NCBI GenBank assembly: GCA_963733905.1
Contig: CAVTEU010000004.1
Location: 1-64,000, forward strand
Origin: DATADW01 sp963733905
Lineage (GTDB): Bacteria; Actinomycetota; Acidimicrobiia; Spongiisociales; DATADW01
Direction of reading: 5' to 3'
Length of the DNA stretch: 64,000 nucleotides
Each line of letters starts with the position of its first letter. Position 1 is the first letter of the stretch. Below, piece after piece: positions 44,936-55,580 of this stretch. The notes under the pieces are model-generated. The model was given only the letters and a program-made list of their open reading frames with translations. It had not been told where the DNA came from and ran no database searches. A program made the position numbers and the translations under genes.

Positions 44936-46426
44936 GTGCCTGGCATCCACTTCGACGAGCTTTCCTTCAGATACACCTCTGCGGTCGATCTGTTCGACGA
45001 CCTCGACCTTCATCTCGGTCCGGGCTGGACCGGGGTGGTCGGCGAGAACGGGACCGGCAAGACCACCCTGCTCCGCCTCGCTGCCGGGGAACTGCGACCC
45101 TCATCGGGGCGGGTGCTGCTTGATCCGCCTGGCGGAAGGGTCATGTCGTGTCCGCAGACAGTCGAGGACCTCACCGATCAGGTAGAGGAGTTCGCCCTGT
45201 CCTGGGATGGGTCCGACGCCGCACTCCGCAACCGCCTCGGGCTCGACCCTGCCGACCTGGAGCGCTGGGAGACGTTGTCTCCTGGTGAGCGGAAGAGGTG
45301 GCAGGTCGGCGCCGCCTTGGTGACGGCTCCGGATGTGTTGTTGGTCGACGAGCCCACGAACCATCTCGACTCCGAGACACGCCAGGTGCTGGTAGCCGCT
45401 CTGGCTGGGTTCGGAGGTGCAGGGATGGTTGTCTCCCACGACCGCGAGCTGCTCGACTCTCTTTGCCGTCGGGTTCTCCAGGTCGAAGCGGACAGGGTCA
45501 GGTTGTGGAGCGGGGACTACACGACAGCGCGGCGCGCCTGGGAGGCCGAGGCGGACCGACAACGCGCCGAGCTCGAAGCGCTGCGGTCCCAAGGCAAGAG
45601 GATGGAGCGTGAATTGACCGAACGGCGGCGGGAGCTCGAGCAGAAACAGGCGGTGCGCCGCCGCGAGATGCGCCGCGCCGCCGGCGACCATGACGTGACC
45701 TCGGCAGTGGCCACGTATCGCGCTGCCGCCGCCCAGCGTGCCGCCTCCCGCGAGTCTGGAGTGGTGCGTCGCAAGCTGGACAAGGTCGAGCAGCAGCGGC
45801 GGGCGGCCGCTCCGCCCTCGGAGCACGGAGGGCGGGTGTCGTTCGCTCACGAGCCGGCCCCCCGGCGGCGTCTGCTCACCCATCGAGGTCCGCTGCTCGC
45901 CGGTGATGAGGTCATCCTCGAAGACGCCTCGGTGGTGGTCGAGCGGGACGACCGCATTCGGCTGTCGGGGAGAAACGGAGCGGGGAAGTCAACTCTCTTA
46001 CGAGCCCTGGTCGAAGGGTCGGACCTACCCCCCGAGAGCCTCCTATTCCTTCCGCAAGAGCTCGATGCGACCGGCCGGGTAGAGGTGCGGCGCACCCTGC
46101 TGAGACTGGGGCCGGATGAGCGGGGCGAGGTGTTGGCGATGGTTGGCGCGCTGGGCACCGACCCGGAGCGGATTCTGGCGACCGAGATGCCTTCGCCAGG
46201 GGAGGCGCGCAAGCTGACCCTGGCGTTGGCACTAGCTCGCCGTGCCTGGTGCCTCGTCCTCGATGAGCCCACCAATCATCTGGATCTTCCATCGGTGGAG
46301 CGGGTCGAGACCGCCCTCAGCGCATTCGCTGGGGCAATCCTGCTGGTGACCCACGATGATCGACTGGCACGAGCGGTGACCAACGTCGAGTGGAGGATCC
46401 ATCGCGGCGCCATCACCATCGTGTGA
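44936..46426 (+). CDS. ABC-F family ATPase (ribosome-associated/antibiotic-protection type)
   Basis: 496 residues with two ABC domains and no membrane segment. Walker A motifs are GENGTGKTTLLRL and GRNGAGKSTLLRA; Walker B are VLLVDEPTNHLDSETR and LVLDEPTNHLDLPS. Signatures are LSPGERKR and the less usual PSPGEARK. A charged linker (AELEALRSQGKRMERELTER) joins them, as in ABC-F proteins that bind the ribosomal E site and displace antibiotics or rescue stalled peptides. GTG 44936 follows AAGGAG. It is 13 bases upstream of the ribosome-rescue gene arfB, which fits a translation role. Confidence 0.9.
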   Translation: MPGIHFDELSFRYTSAVDLFDDLDLHLGPGWTGVVGENGTGKTTLLRLAAGELRPSSGRVLLDPPGGRVMSCPQTVEDLTDQVEEFALSWDGSDAALRNRLGLDPADLERWETLSPGERKRWQVGAALVTAPDVLLVDEPTNHLDSETRQVLVAALAGFGGAGMVVSHDRELLDSLCRRVLQVEADRVRLWSGDYTTARRAWEAEADRQRAELEALRSQGKRMERELTERRRELEQKQAVRRREMRRAAGDHDVTSAVATYRAAAAQRAASRESGVVRRKLDKVEQQRRAAAPPSEHGGRVSFAHEPAPRRRLLTHRGPLLAGDEVILEDASVVVERDDRIRLSGRNGAGKSTLLRALVEGSDLPPESLLFLPQELDATGRVEVRRTLLRLGPDERGEVLAMVGALGTDPERILATEMPSPGEARKLTLALALARRAWCLVLDEPTNHLDLPSVERVETALSAFAGAILLVTHDDRLARAVTNVEWRIHRGAITIV

Positions 46427-46439
46427 GGATGTCATCCTC

Positions 46440-46876
46440 ATGGTTGCCGGTGAAGCTCAGGACCTGCGGGTAACCGATCAGATCGTGATCCCCCGCCACG
46501 AGTTGGTGGAGCGTTTCGACCCCTCGGGAGGCCCCGGCGGGCAGCACGCCAATCGCTCGAGCACCAGGGTCGAGCTTTCGTTCGACCTCGGGTCGAGCTT
46601 GTCCTTGCCTGCGGAGGTCAGGCATCGTGCGGTTGAGCGACTCTCCGACCGCTTCCCCGATGGCGTGGTGATGGTCACCGCATCCGACACCCGGTCGCAA
46701 TGGAGAAACCGCAAGATCGCCCGGGTCCGGCTGGCGGAACTGCTCGGAGCGGCTCTGGCGCCTCCGGCGCCGCCCCGGCGCCCGACCAAGCCCACACCGG
46801 CCTCGCGGCGGCAGAGGCTCGATGAGAAGCGGTTGCGGGCCGAGGTGAAGCGGTTGCGACGGCGGCCCGAGCCGGA

Positions 46877-46880
<4 letters not shown>
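46440..46880 (+). CDS. arfB: ArfB-like alternative ribosome-rescue peptidyl-tRNA hydrolase
   Basis: 146 residues. The catalytic GGQ is at about 33-35 (DPSGGPGGQHANRSSTRVEL), within a release-factor-like domain, and the C-terminus is strongly basic (KRLRAEVKRLRRRPEPE), the tail that enters the mRNA channel of stalled ribosomes. ATG 46440. Its TGA overlaps the start of the GH13 gene (ATGA). Confidence 0.93.
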
Positions 46881-48502
<1,622 letters not shown>

Positions 48503-48540
48503 GTCGCTGTGACGCACATGGCATGCCAGGACGGGAATAG

Positions 48541-49950
48541 GTGGCAACTCGCCTGACCTGCCACGATGGGTGGGTGAAAGGGGAACCTCGCGTGGTGGTC
48601 GTCGCCAACCGGTTGCCGGTGCGACGAGAGGGCGATGACTGGGAAGTGAGCCCGGGCGGTTTGGTGAGCGCCCTCACCCCGATACTCGAGAAGCGTGACG
48701 GGTCGTGGGTGGGCTGGACCGGCATCCCCGACTTCTCCCATCCCCCCTTCACGCTCGAAGGCATCGAGCAGAGGCCGGTGCTGCTGAGCGCAGACGAGTT
48801 GGAGACCTTCTATCTGGGGTTCTGCAACGGAACCATCTGGCCGCTCTACCACGACGCCCTCCGCACCCCAGAGTTCCACCGGCACTGGTGGCGGCCGTAT
48901 GTGGCCGCCAACCAGCGGTTCGCCGAGGAGGCCGCTGCCGCCACCGACAGCGGTGACGTCGCGTGGGTTCAGGACTACCAGTTGCAGTTGGTGCCGGCGA
49001 TGCTCCGTCGTCTCCGCAGCGATGTTTCGATCGGGTTCTTCCTCCACATACCGTTCCCCGCCGTCGAGCTCTTTGCCCGGCTCCCCTGGCGAACCCAGAT
49101 GCTCGAGGGACTTCTAGGTGCCGATGTGATCGCCTTCCAGACACGGCTGGCGGCGCAGAACTTCGCCCGCTCGGCGGTCCGCTTCACCAGCGCCACCGGT
49201 ACGACCCGTCAGCTCGAATACGAGGGGCGGACCATCCAGATCCAGGTCGCCCCCATCTCGATCGACACCGCCCGCTACCGCGCCATGGCCGGGTCCGAGG
49301 AGGTGGAGGAGATCACCAGGCGGCTCCGCGCCGACCTCGGGCCGGATCGCATCATCCTGCTCGGCGTCGACCGGCTCGATTACACCAAGGGGATCGACGT
49401 CCGGCTGCGCGCCTTCGAAACCCTTCTGACGACCAACCCCGAACTGGCACGCCGCGCCGTCCTCGTTCAGATTGCCGTGCCCAGCCGTGAGGAGATCGAG
49501 GACTACGTCGAGATGCGCAACCAGGTCGAGCAGCTCACCGGCCGGATAAACGGCGAATTCGGTGACTCCGAATGGACGCCGGTGCTCTACCTCTACCGCA
49601 ACCTGCCACCCGAGGAGCTCATCGCCTACTACCGCGTCGCCGACGTCATGATCGTCACCCCGCTGCGCGACGGGATGAACCTGGTGTGCAAGGAGTTCGT
49701 CGCCAGCAGAGTCGACGGGGATGGCGTGCTCGTGCTCAGCGAGTTCGCCGGTGCAGCCCAGGAGCTGGGGGACGCCATCATCGTCAACCCCCACGATCTC
49801 GACGGCACCGCCGCCGCCCTGGAGAAGGCGATGACCCTTCCGTCGAAGGAGGCTCGTCGCCGCATGGGGCGGATGAGGGCGGTGGTGGAGCGCCAAGATG
49901 TCTTCGGGTGGGCCGCCGACTGTCTGGCCGCGCTCGGGGTCGAGACATGA
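48541..49950 (+). CDS. otsA: Trehalose-6-phosphate synthase (OtsA)
   Basis: 469 residues, GT20 family, joining UDP- or ADP-glucose to glucose-6-phosphate. Seen are VVVVANRLPVRREGDDWEVS, WVQDYQLQLVPAMLR, FLHIPFPAVELFARLPW, LGVDRLDYTKGIDVRLRAFE and VTPLRDGMNLVCKEFVA. GTG 48541 is one start; GTG 48574, 11 codons later and right before the conserved strand, is at least as likely. The stop overlaps otsB (ATGA). Confidence 0.95.
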   Translation: MATRLTCHDGWVKGEPRVVVVANRLPVRREGDDWEVSPGGLVSALTPILEKRDGSWVGWTGIPDFSHPPFTLEGIEQRPVLLSADELETFYLGFCNGTIWPLYHDALRTPEFHRHWWRPYVAANQRFAEEAAAATDSGDVAWVQDYQLQLVPAMLRRLRSDVSIGFFLHIPFPAVELFARLPWRTQMLEGLLGADVIAFQTRLAAQNFARSAVRFTSATGTTRQLEYEGRTIQIQVAPISIDTARYRAMAGSEEVEEITRRLRADLGPDRIILLGVDRLDYTKGIDVRLRAFETLLTTNPELARRAVLVQIAVPSREEIEDYVEMRNQVEQLTGRINGEFGDSEWTPVLYLYRNLPPEELIAYYRVADVMIVTPLRDGMNLVCKEFVASRVDGDGVLVLSEFAGAAQELGDAIIVNPHDLDGTAAALEKAMTLPSKEARRRMGRMRAVVERQDVFGWAADCLAALGVET

Positions 49951-50708
49951 CGACGGCGATCGCACCGAGTCTCGAGGAGGCACTTCGACTTGTCGCGTCC
50001 ACCGGGCATCTGCTTGTGGCGAGCGACTTCGACGGCACGCTTGCTGAGATCGTCAACCGACCCGAGCTGGCCGTCGCCCATCCCGGTGCCATCGCCGCCC
50101 TGACCGACCTGGCCACGCTCCCGGCCACCGACGCAGCCGTCATCTCGGGCCGGACACGTGCCGACCTGGCCCTGCTCACCGGACAACCGGCCGCCCTCAC
50201 CCTCGTGGGGGGTCATGGTGCCGAGTGGAGCGATCGGCTCGATCTCACCGTGGCGCAAGAGGAGGCGCTGGACGCGGCGACCAAGCTGGTCGAAGAAGTG
50301 GCCGCTCGCCACCGCGGGTCGCTCGTCGAGCGGAAGCAGACATCGGCGGTTCTCCACACCAGGGGAATTGAAGAACCCGTCGAGGCGGAACGGGCCGCTA
50401 CGGCCGTCCGCGAGGCGGCTGCCGAGATCCCGGGGGTGATGGTCCTCGACGGCAAGCAGGTAGTCGAACTGACGGTGACCCCTCACACCAAGGGTTCGGC
50501 GCTGGCCACGCTACGCCGCCGGGTGGCGGCGACCGCTGCGGTGTTCGTCGGTGACGACCTGACCGATGAGACGGCCTTCGAGGTGCTCGGACCGTCGGAC
50601 CTGGCGGTCAAGGTGGGTCCTGGTCCGACCTCCGCCCTGCACCGTGTCGCCACCGTGCCTGAGGTGGTCGACCTGCTCGATGCGTCTCCTCGACCTGCGC
50701 CGAAGTAG
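49947..50708 (+). CDS. otsB: Trehalose-6-phosphate phosphatase (OtsB)
   Basis: 253 residues, HAD superfamily. The nucleophile motif is LLVASDFDGTLAEIVNRPE, the second motif AAVISGRTRADL, and the last acidic pair AVFVGDDLTDETAFE. It removes phosphate from trehalose-6-phosphate made by OtsA, with which it is translationally coupled. It ends 3 bases from the stop of the convergent treS-mak gene. Confidence 0.94.
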   Translation: MTTAIAPSLEEALRLVASTGHLLVASDFDGTLAEIVNRPELAVAHPGAIAALTDLATLPATDAAVISGRTRADLALLTGQPAALTLVGGHGAEWSDRLDLTVAQEEALDAATKLVEEVAARHRGSLVERKQTSAVLHTRGIEEPVEAERAATAVREAAAEIPGVMVLDGKQVVELTVTPHTKGSALATLRRRVAATAAVFVGDDLTDETAFEVLGPSDLAVKVGPGPTSALHRVATVPEVVDLLDASPRPAPK

Positions 50709-50711
50709 CGC

Positions 50712-53700
50712 CTAGATCGCCTCGAGGACGACCGGGTCGCCAAGTGCCTCCCGGACACCCGCCGCCGCCACCGGGACCAGGTGTGACCGGTTGTTCAACT
50801 CCCAAGAGAGCTCGCGCACTGCCTTCTCGATCATGGTGGCATCGAGCAACAGGGTCAGCTCTTCGGCATCGATGGGAAGAAGTTGTCCGTCGCTCGACTC
50901 GAGGTAGGTCCTGAGGAACGCCGAGGACACCCACGACCACCAAGCCCTCGCCCAGGGCTCGTATTCGGCGACGACCTCTGGTGGGATAGCCCCCCGCTCG
51001 ACCTCGGCCAGCAGTGTCGAGAAAGCCGCATAGTGGAGCGATCGCATCAGGTCGGAGATGTCGCGGGCAGGTGACTCCTTCAACCGACGCTGGCTGAGAG
51101 GCTCGGATGTGTCACCGGCGAAGTCGAATGGCATGAAGTCACGACCGGTCGCGAGGATCTCGTCGAGCCGGTAGTCGCCGTGGCAGCGGATCCTCATACC
51201 CCCGATCCGCTCGTCGGTCACGGCGCGGGCGACTGCGAGAATCGCCTCTTCACGCTCGCATAGCGCGGCGACCGCATCGGCAACCGGTGGCGATAGCTCC
51301 GGGGCCCGTCGCCGTGCCATCGCCAGCGTCTGACGGATGGATGTTCGATAGCTCTGCGCCAGCGAACGCCGGTACAGAGATGTGAGAGGCTCGGGACGGA
51401 AGTCGGGGTCCTCCAGGTCGGATGCCAACGCCCGGTGAAGGTCGGCGGTGAGCCGGCCCAGCGCTTCGCCGACCTGGAGGTCGGTGTCGATGCGCTCCGC
51501 CAACCACACGGGTGGGGCCGATCCGATCAGCCGCAGCGGGTGGCGTCGGGTCGGGGGGTTGTGGCGGAACTCGAGGGGAGCCGCGGCCAACTCGTCGTAG
51601 AACAGCCCGAGCGAATCGGTGAGCAACTCCCATGCGGTTCCCTCGTGCGGTACGTACTCCTGGAGAAGGGCGACGGTGCTGGCTTCCTCGGGCCCGTCGC
51701 GGTAGTCGAGCGCACCGAGCACGGAAGGGAGAGAGTGGAACGAGGTGCGCTCGGTGAGAAAGCGGCGCAGTTCGAGGTCGGGGTGAATTCCCGGCTCGGT
51801 GCGACGGAACAACTTGACGGCCAACCCCCCGCCGAAGACGACGTTGGTGTGCCCTTCGGGGGAGTCGTGGAGGTAGACCTGCTCGTCCAGGGCAGCAGAA
51901 ACCCGGTCAGGGTCGATCCCGCCGCCCGGGGTGCCCACCAGAGCAGCCGAGGCGCCGTGGCGTCTCCCTCCCTCAGCCATCAAGCGCAATGTCCCCGCCC
52001 GGAGTTGAGGGTCCCACAGACCGTCGATGACGGTCGCCATCCCGTCATCGAGTCTGAGATGGGCGATGGCGGGCCTGTCGGGAGGTGGGTGCGGCTCGTC
52101 GGGGACCACGGCAAGCGGAATCACGTACCGCTCCGGCTCACCCTCCGAGTAGTCCACCGCCAGCGTCGCCAGCCAGGATGTCTGCCCATCAACCCCCAAG
52201 GGGGACCACCTCTGGGATCCGGGCGCCCACCGCCCGGCGCAGCCGACTGCGGAACCAGGCACGCTTGCGGGCGTAGCGGAGGAGTGCCAGGGGGAAGCCG
52301 GTTCGCTCATCGAAGAGCGAGTCCAGCGAACCGCGGATCGTCAGTTCCGGGACCACCTCGCCCGTGGATGTGATCGGCTCGAAGCTGGGGACCAACTCGA
52401 ACCAGTAGAACGAGTGGGGTCCCAAGGTGAGCACCCACGGCCCCTCGCCGATCCGGGGGAACTCGGTGCGTCCGAAAAGCTCGACGGGGACCGAGCCGCC
52501 GAAGGCGGTCAGATCGAGCTCGACGAACTGGCTGAACCGTGAAAGGTTGGCCACGACGACCACGGTTTCCTCGCCGTACCGGCGGAGGAAGGCGAGAACC
52601 CGCGGGTTCTCGGGGTGGAGGAACTCGATGTCGCCCCGGCCGAACACCTGGTGGCGGCGCCTGAGGGCGACGATCCGTCTCGTCCACCACAGCAGCGAGC
52701 TCGGGTTGGACCGCTGCGCCTCGACGTTGACCGTCTCGTAGTGGTACTCGGGGTCGATGATCACCGGCAGGTAGAGGCTCTGGGGGTTCGCCACCGAGAA
52801 CCCGGCGTTGCGGTCGCTCGACCATTGCATCGGGGTTCTCACCCCGTTGCGGTCGCCAGGTAGATGTTGTCGCCCATCCCGATCTCGTCGCCGTAGTAGA
52901 GGACCGGGGTTCCGGGTAACGAGAGGAGTAGGGCGTTCATCAACTCGATCCTGCGGCGGCTGTTGTCGAGCAGCGGGGACAGCCTCCGTCTGATCCCGAG
53001 GTTGAGCCGGGCCCGGCGGTCCCTGGCGTAGGTGCGGTACATGAAGTCACGCTCTTCCTCGGTGACCATCTCCAGCGTGAGCTCGTCGTGGTTGCGGAGG
53101 AAGATGGCCCACTGGCTGTTCTCCGGGATGGCCGGTGTCTGCTCGAGGATGTCCACGACGGGGAACCGGTTCTCCATCTGGATCGACATGAAGAGCCGTG
53201 GCATCAGCGGGAAGTGGAACGCCATGTGGCACTCGTCGCCGTCTCCGAAGTAGGCGGCGGCGTCTTCCGGCCACTGGTTGGCCTCGGCGAGGAGCATCCG
53301 CTCCTGATAGCGCTCGGACAGGTGGCGGCGCAGGTCCTTGAGCTGCTGATGGGTCTCCGGAAGGTTCTCGCACATCGTCCCCTCCCGTTCGTACAGGTAG
53401 GGGACGGCGTCGAGGCGGAGCCCATCCACGCCCAGGTCGAGCCAGAAGTCGAGCACCGAGTGCAACGCCTCCTCCACCTGGGGGTTGTCGTAGTTCAGGT
53501 CTGGCTGGTGGCTGAAGAAGCGGTGCCAGAAGTAGGCGCGGGCGACGGGGTCCCATGACCAGTTGGATGTCTCGGTGTCCTGGAAGATGATCCGGGCCTG
53601 GCGGTACTTGTCGGGGGTGTCGCTCCACACGTAGAAGTCACGCTCGGTGCTGCCCGCCGGCGACCTCCTGGCTCGTTGGAACCAGGGGTGCTGATCCGAG

Positions 53701-54029
53701 GTGTGGTTGATGACGAGCTCAGTGATGACCCGCAACCCCCGGCGGTGTGCCTCGCCGAGGAACTCCTCGAAGTCGTCGATGGCGCCGTATGCGGGGTGGA
53801 CGCTCGTGTAGTCGGCGATGTCGTACCCGTCGTCACGCAGAGGTGATGGGTAGAAGGGGAGCAACCACACCGCGGTGACTCCTAGATCCTGGAGGTGGTC
53901 GAGCCGGCTGGTGAGACCGCGGAAGTCGCCGATGCCGTCGGCGTTGGAGTCCTGGAAGGCGCGGACGTGCACTTCGTAGATGACTGCGTCCTTGTACCAG
54001 AGGGGGTCCTGGGTCAGCAGCGACGTCAT
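50712..54029 (-). CDS. treS: Trehalose synthase-maltokinase fusion (TreS-Mak/Pep2), two frameshifts
   Basis: 1106 codons end to end. The N-terminal GH13 TreS (about 1-600) isomerises maltose and trehalose: LWYKDAVIYEVHVRAFQDSN, LGVDGLRLDAVPYLYER, MLLAEANQWPEDAA and FLRNHDELTLEMV. The C-terminal maltokinase makes maltose-1-phosphate for glucan synthesis (HTNVVFGGGLAVKLFRR, then CHGDYRLDEILATGRDF). An indel near 52855 (one G missing in NIYLGDRNG) and another near 52200 (one G extra in EVVPLG/VDGQTS) cancel, so total length stays in frame. The usual HGDYHLGQ is HGDYRLDE here. ATG 54029 overlaps the ACT gene stop. Confidence 0.93.
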
Positions 54030-54415
54030 CGCGGTGTGTTGTGGTCCTCTACCTCGTGCCCGGCATCCCCGAGCGCCGTCCTCGCCTCGCTGAGACGATC
54101 AGCCGGTATCAGGATGAAGTCCGTGTCATAGGTGGACACGGCTAGCACACTGATCTCCGACTCGGCCAATGCCACCAGCAACGGGGCGAGTATCCCCGCC
54201 TCATCGTGCTCGTGGGAGTTGGCCAGCCGAAGGGCGGCGATACCGGTGCGCGCCTCCTGGCCGGGGGGCACGTCCCGCTCGTCGCAGATGACCGACAGCT
54301 CGTCGGCGCTCCTCGTGATCGAGAAGAATGGACTGGTCAGCGCCCACTGCGGCGGTGGCTGCCACGGGTCGAGCCGGCAGGCGGCGAGCCGGTAGTTCAT
54401 GAGGATGAGCCGCAC
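54026..54415 (-). CDS. ACT domain-containing protein (CASTOR-like)
   Basis: 129 residues from GTG 54415 (VRLILMNYRLAACRLDPWQ). Typical family segments are FFSITRSADELSVICDERDV and the C-terminal ISVLAVSTYDTDFILIPAD, seen in two-ACT-fold amino-acid-sensing proteins. No enzyme activity expected. It lies between the thioesterase gene and treS, whose start it overlaps by ATGA. The true start could be ATG 54400. Confidence 0.83.
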   Translation of the reverse strand: MRLILMNYRLAACRLDPWQPPPQWALTSPFFSITRSADELSVICDERDVPPGQEARTGIAALRLANSHEHDEAGILAPLLVALAESEISVLAVSTYDTDFILIPADRLSEARTALGDAGHEVEDHNTPR

Positions 54416-54452
54416 GATGGGAAGTCTGCCAGGGTGTGAGGGGTGCGGCGAC

Positions 54453-54887
54453 TCAGCCTTCAGGGTTGGGCAGCGGTCCTTGGGAGCGCACCACCGCTTC
54501 ACTCAGGAAGGCGGGGACGGGGACCGGTTTGAATTCGGTGTGATCGACGATCACCTGGACCTGGACCGCCTCGGCAACGGTGCGCCCGCTCGCCTCATCC
54601 CAGGTGCGCAACTCGAAGACCAGCGAGGTGTTGCCGATCCGCTTCACCCGCGCCCCTGTGATCAAAACATCGCCCAACCGGCCCGACGACCGGAAGTCAA
54701 TCTCGACTCGTGCCAGGACCATGTCATAGCCGCTGTCGTTGAGCGTCTCCCACGGCACGCCGATGGCGTCGAAGTAATCCGTGATCGTGTCGTCGAAGTA
54801 GGTGGCGTACATGCCGTTGAAAACCACCCCTTGCGCGTCGGTGTCGGAAAACCGCACCTTGCGCTCGTATGTCACCGGCCACTCCAT
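54453..54887 (-). CDS. Acyl-CoA thioesterase, hotdog fold (4HBT)
   Basis: 144 residues of the 4-hydroxybenzoyl-CoA thioesterase family. The active-site region is RFSDTDAQGVVFNGMYATYF, followed by DYFDAIGVPWETL and VEIDFRSSGRLGDVLITGA. It hydrolyses an unidentified acyl-CoA in the cytoplasm. ATG 54887 is the first conserved Met; upstream reading enters the heptamer repeats. First gene of the leftward unit with the ACT protein and treS-mak. Confidence 0.87.
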   Translation of the reverse strand: MEWPVTYERKVRFSDTDAQGVVFNGMYATYFDDTITDYFDAIGVPWETLNDSGYDMVLARVEIDFRSSGRLGDVLITGARVKRIGNTSLVFELRTWDEASGRTVAEAVQVQVIVDHTEFKPVPVPAFLSEAVVRSQGPLPNPEG

Positions 54888-54906
54888 GCCGGGCGAGGCT
54901 AGCGGT

Positions 54907-54934
54907 AGACGGCGGACGGCAGACGGCGGACGGC
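54907..54934. repeat. Heptamer tandem repeat, family A (RGACGGC x4)
   Basis: AGACGGC, GGACGGC, AGACGGC, GGACGGC in perfect register, 20 bases upstream of the thioesterase start. Same unit and purine alternation as at 3483-3511, and followed by CAATCC as that copy is after a few bases. Confidence 0.8.
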
Positions 54935-55145
54935 GGCAATCCAAATCCATTTTCCGCGGAAGGGCCTCGCCGCCATTTGTCCGTCTCACCCAAGGGCCTG
55001 AACTCACAACGGTGATCGACCGCCTTTCGCACCTCTATGGAGTGAGCCATTCCCCCTCCGCCTGCGCCTCCGGCGTCGGGGTACTTCCCACGGGGGGAGA
55101 GAGTCGTTGATCCGTCCCCCCCGGGAAGAGCCACGTTTCCTGTAC

Positions 55146-55173
55146 TGAGTACTAAGTACCAAGTACTAAATAC
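55146..55173. repeat. Heptamer tandem repeat, family B (YRARTAC x4)
   Basis: TGAGTAC, TAAGTAC, CAAGTAC, TAAATAC in register, embedded in ACTGAGTACTAAGTACC. It is A+T-rich in a G+C-rich genome, unlike family A. It lies 26 bases past the stop of the small membrane protein gene. Confidence 0.75.
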
Positions 55174-55198
55174 TCAGCTCACTAGGTGGACGTCTCAG

Positions 55199-55506
55199 CT
55201 AGGCGGTCCAGCCGAGGAACTGGCCGCCGGCGAAGATGACGGCGAGCCAGATGAGAGCGGTGACGACGGGTACCGCAACGGCAACAGCAGGGTGGGAACG
55301 CCATATACGCCATCCGACGATCGACGCCACCACCCATACCACGACGAGCATCAGCACAGCCCACAAAGGCGCCACCAAGCCGGAAGCCAGCACGAAGTAC
55401 CCCACCACGAGTTGCAGCGCGAGCGCCACCAACCCGAGCACGATGGCAAGGGTTGGTGCTCTTCCTCGGTCTCCTCCACCTGTTCCTCCTGTCTGGTGAG
55501 TTTCAC
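55199..55506 (-). CDS. Small membrane protein, frameshifted
   Basis: About 101 residues. A charged N-terminus (VKLTRQEEQVEETEE) from GTG 55506 is joined by an indel near 55460 to APTLAIVLGLVALALQLVV. Three hydrophobic segments follow (LQLVVGYFVLAS, LWAVLMLVVVWVVASIVGW, AVPVVTALIWLAVIFAGG). Uncorrected, the gene would start at GTG 55441 with 80 residues. No family recognised. The gene lies downstream of the imelysin operon on the same strand, separated by a family A repeat. Confidence 0.6.
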
Positions 55507-55541
55507 ATGAACGAGGCCACCAGTCAGGATCCGCTTCTTCC

Positions 55542-55576
55542 GCCGTCCGCCGTCCGCCGTCCGCCGTCTTCCGTCC
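55542..55576. repeat. Heptamer tandem repeat, family A (GCCGTCY x4-5)
   Basis: GCCGTCC x3 (55542-55562), GCCGTCT and a variant TCCGTCC, the complement of the RGACGGC unit. It lies 4 bases before the stop end of the leftward imelysin gene, in its 3' region. Confidence 0.8.
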
Positions 55577-55580
55577 TCGG

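Larger units (their letters stand above)
54888..55198. other. Intergenic region with two heptamer repeat tracts
   Basis: 311 bases between the thioesterase start and the small membrane protein end, both on the minus strand. It holds a family A repeat (54907-54934), a family B repeat (55146-55173) and G-runs (for example 55094-55100), but no convincing ORF. A promoter for the thioesterase unit must lie here and was not identified. Confidence 0.6.
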
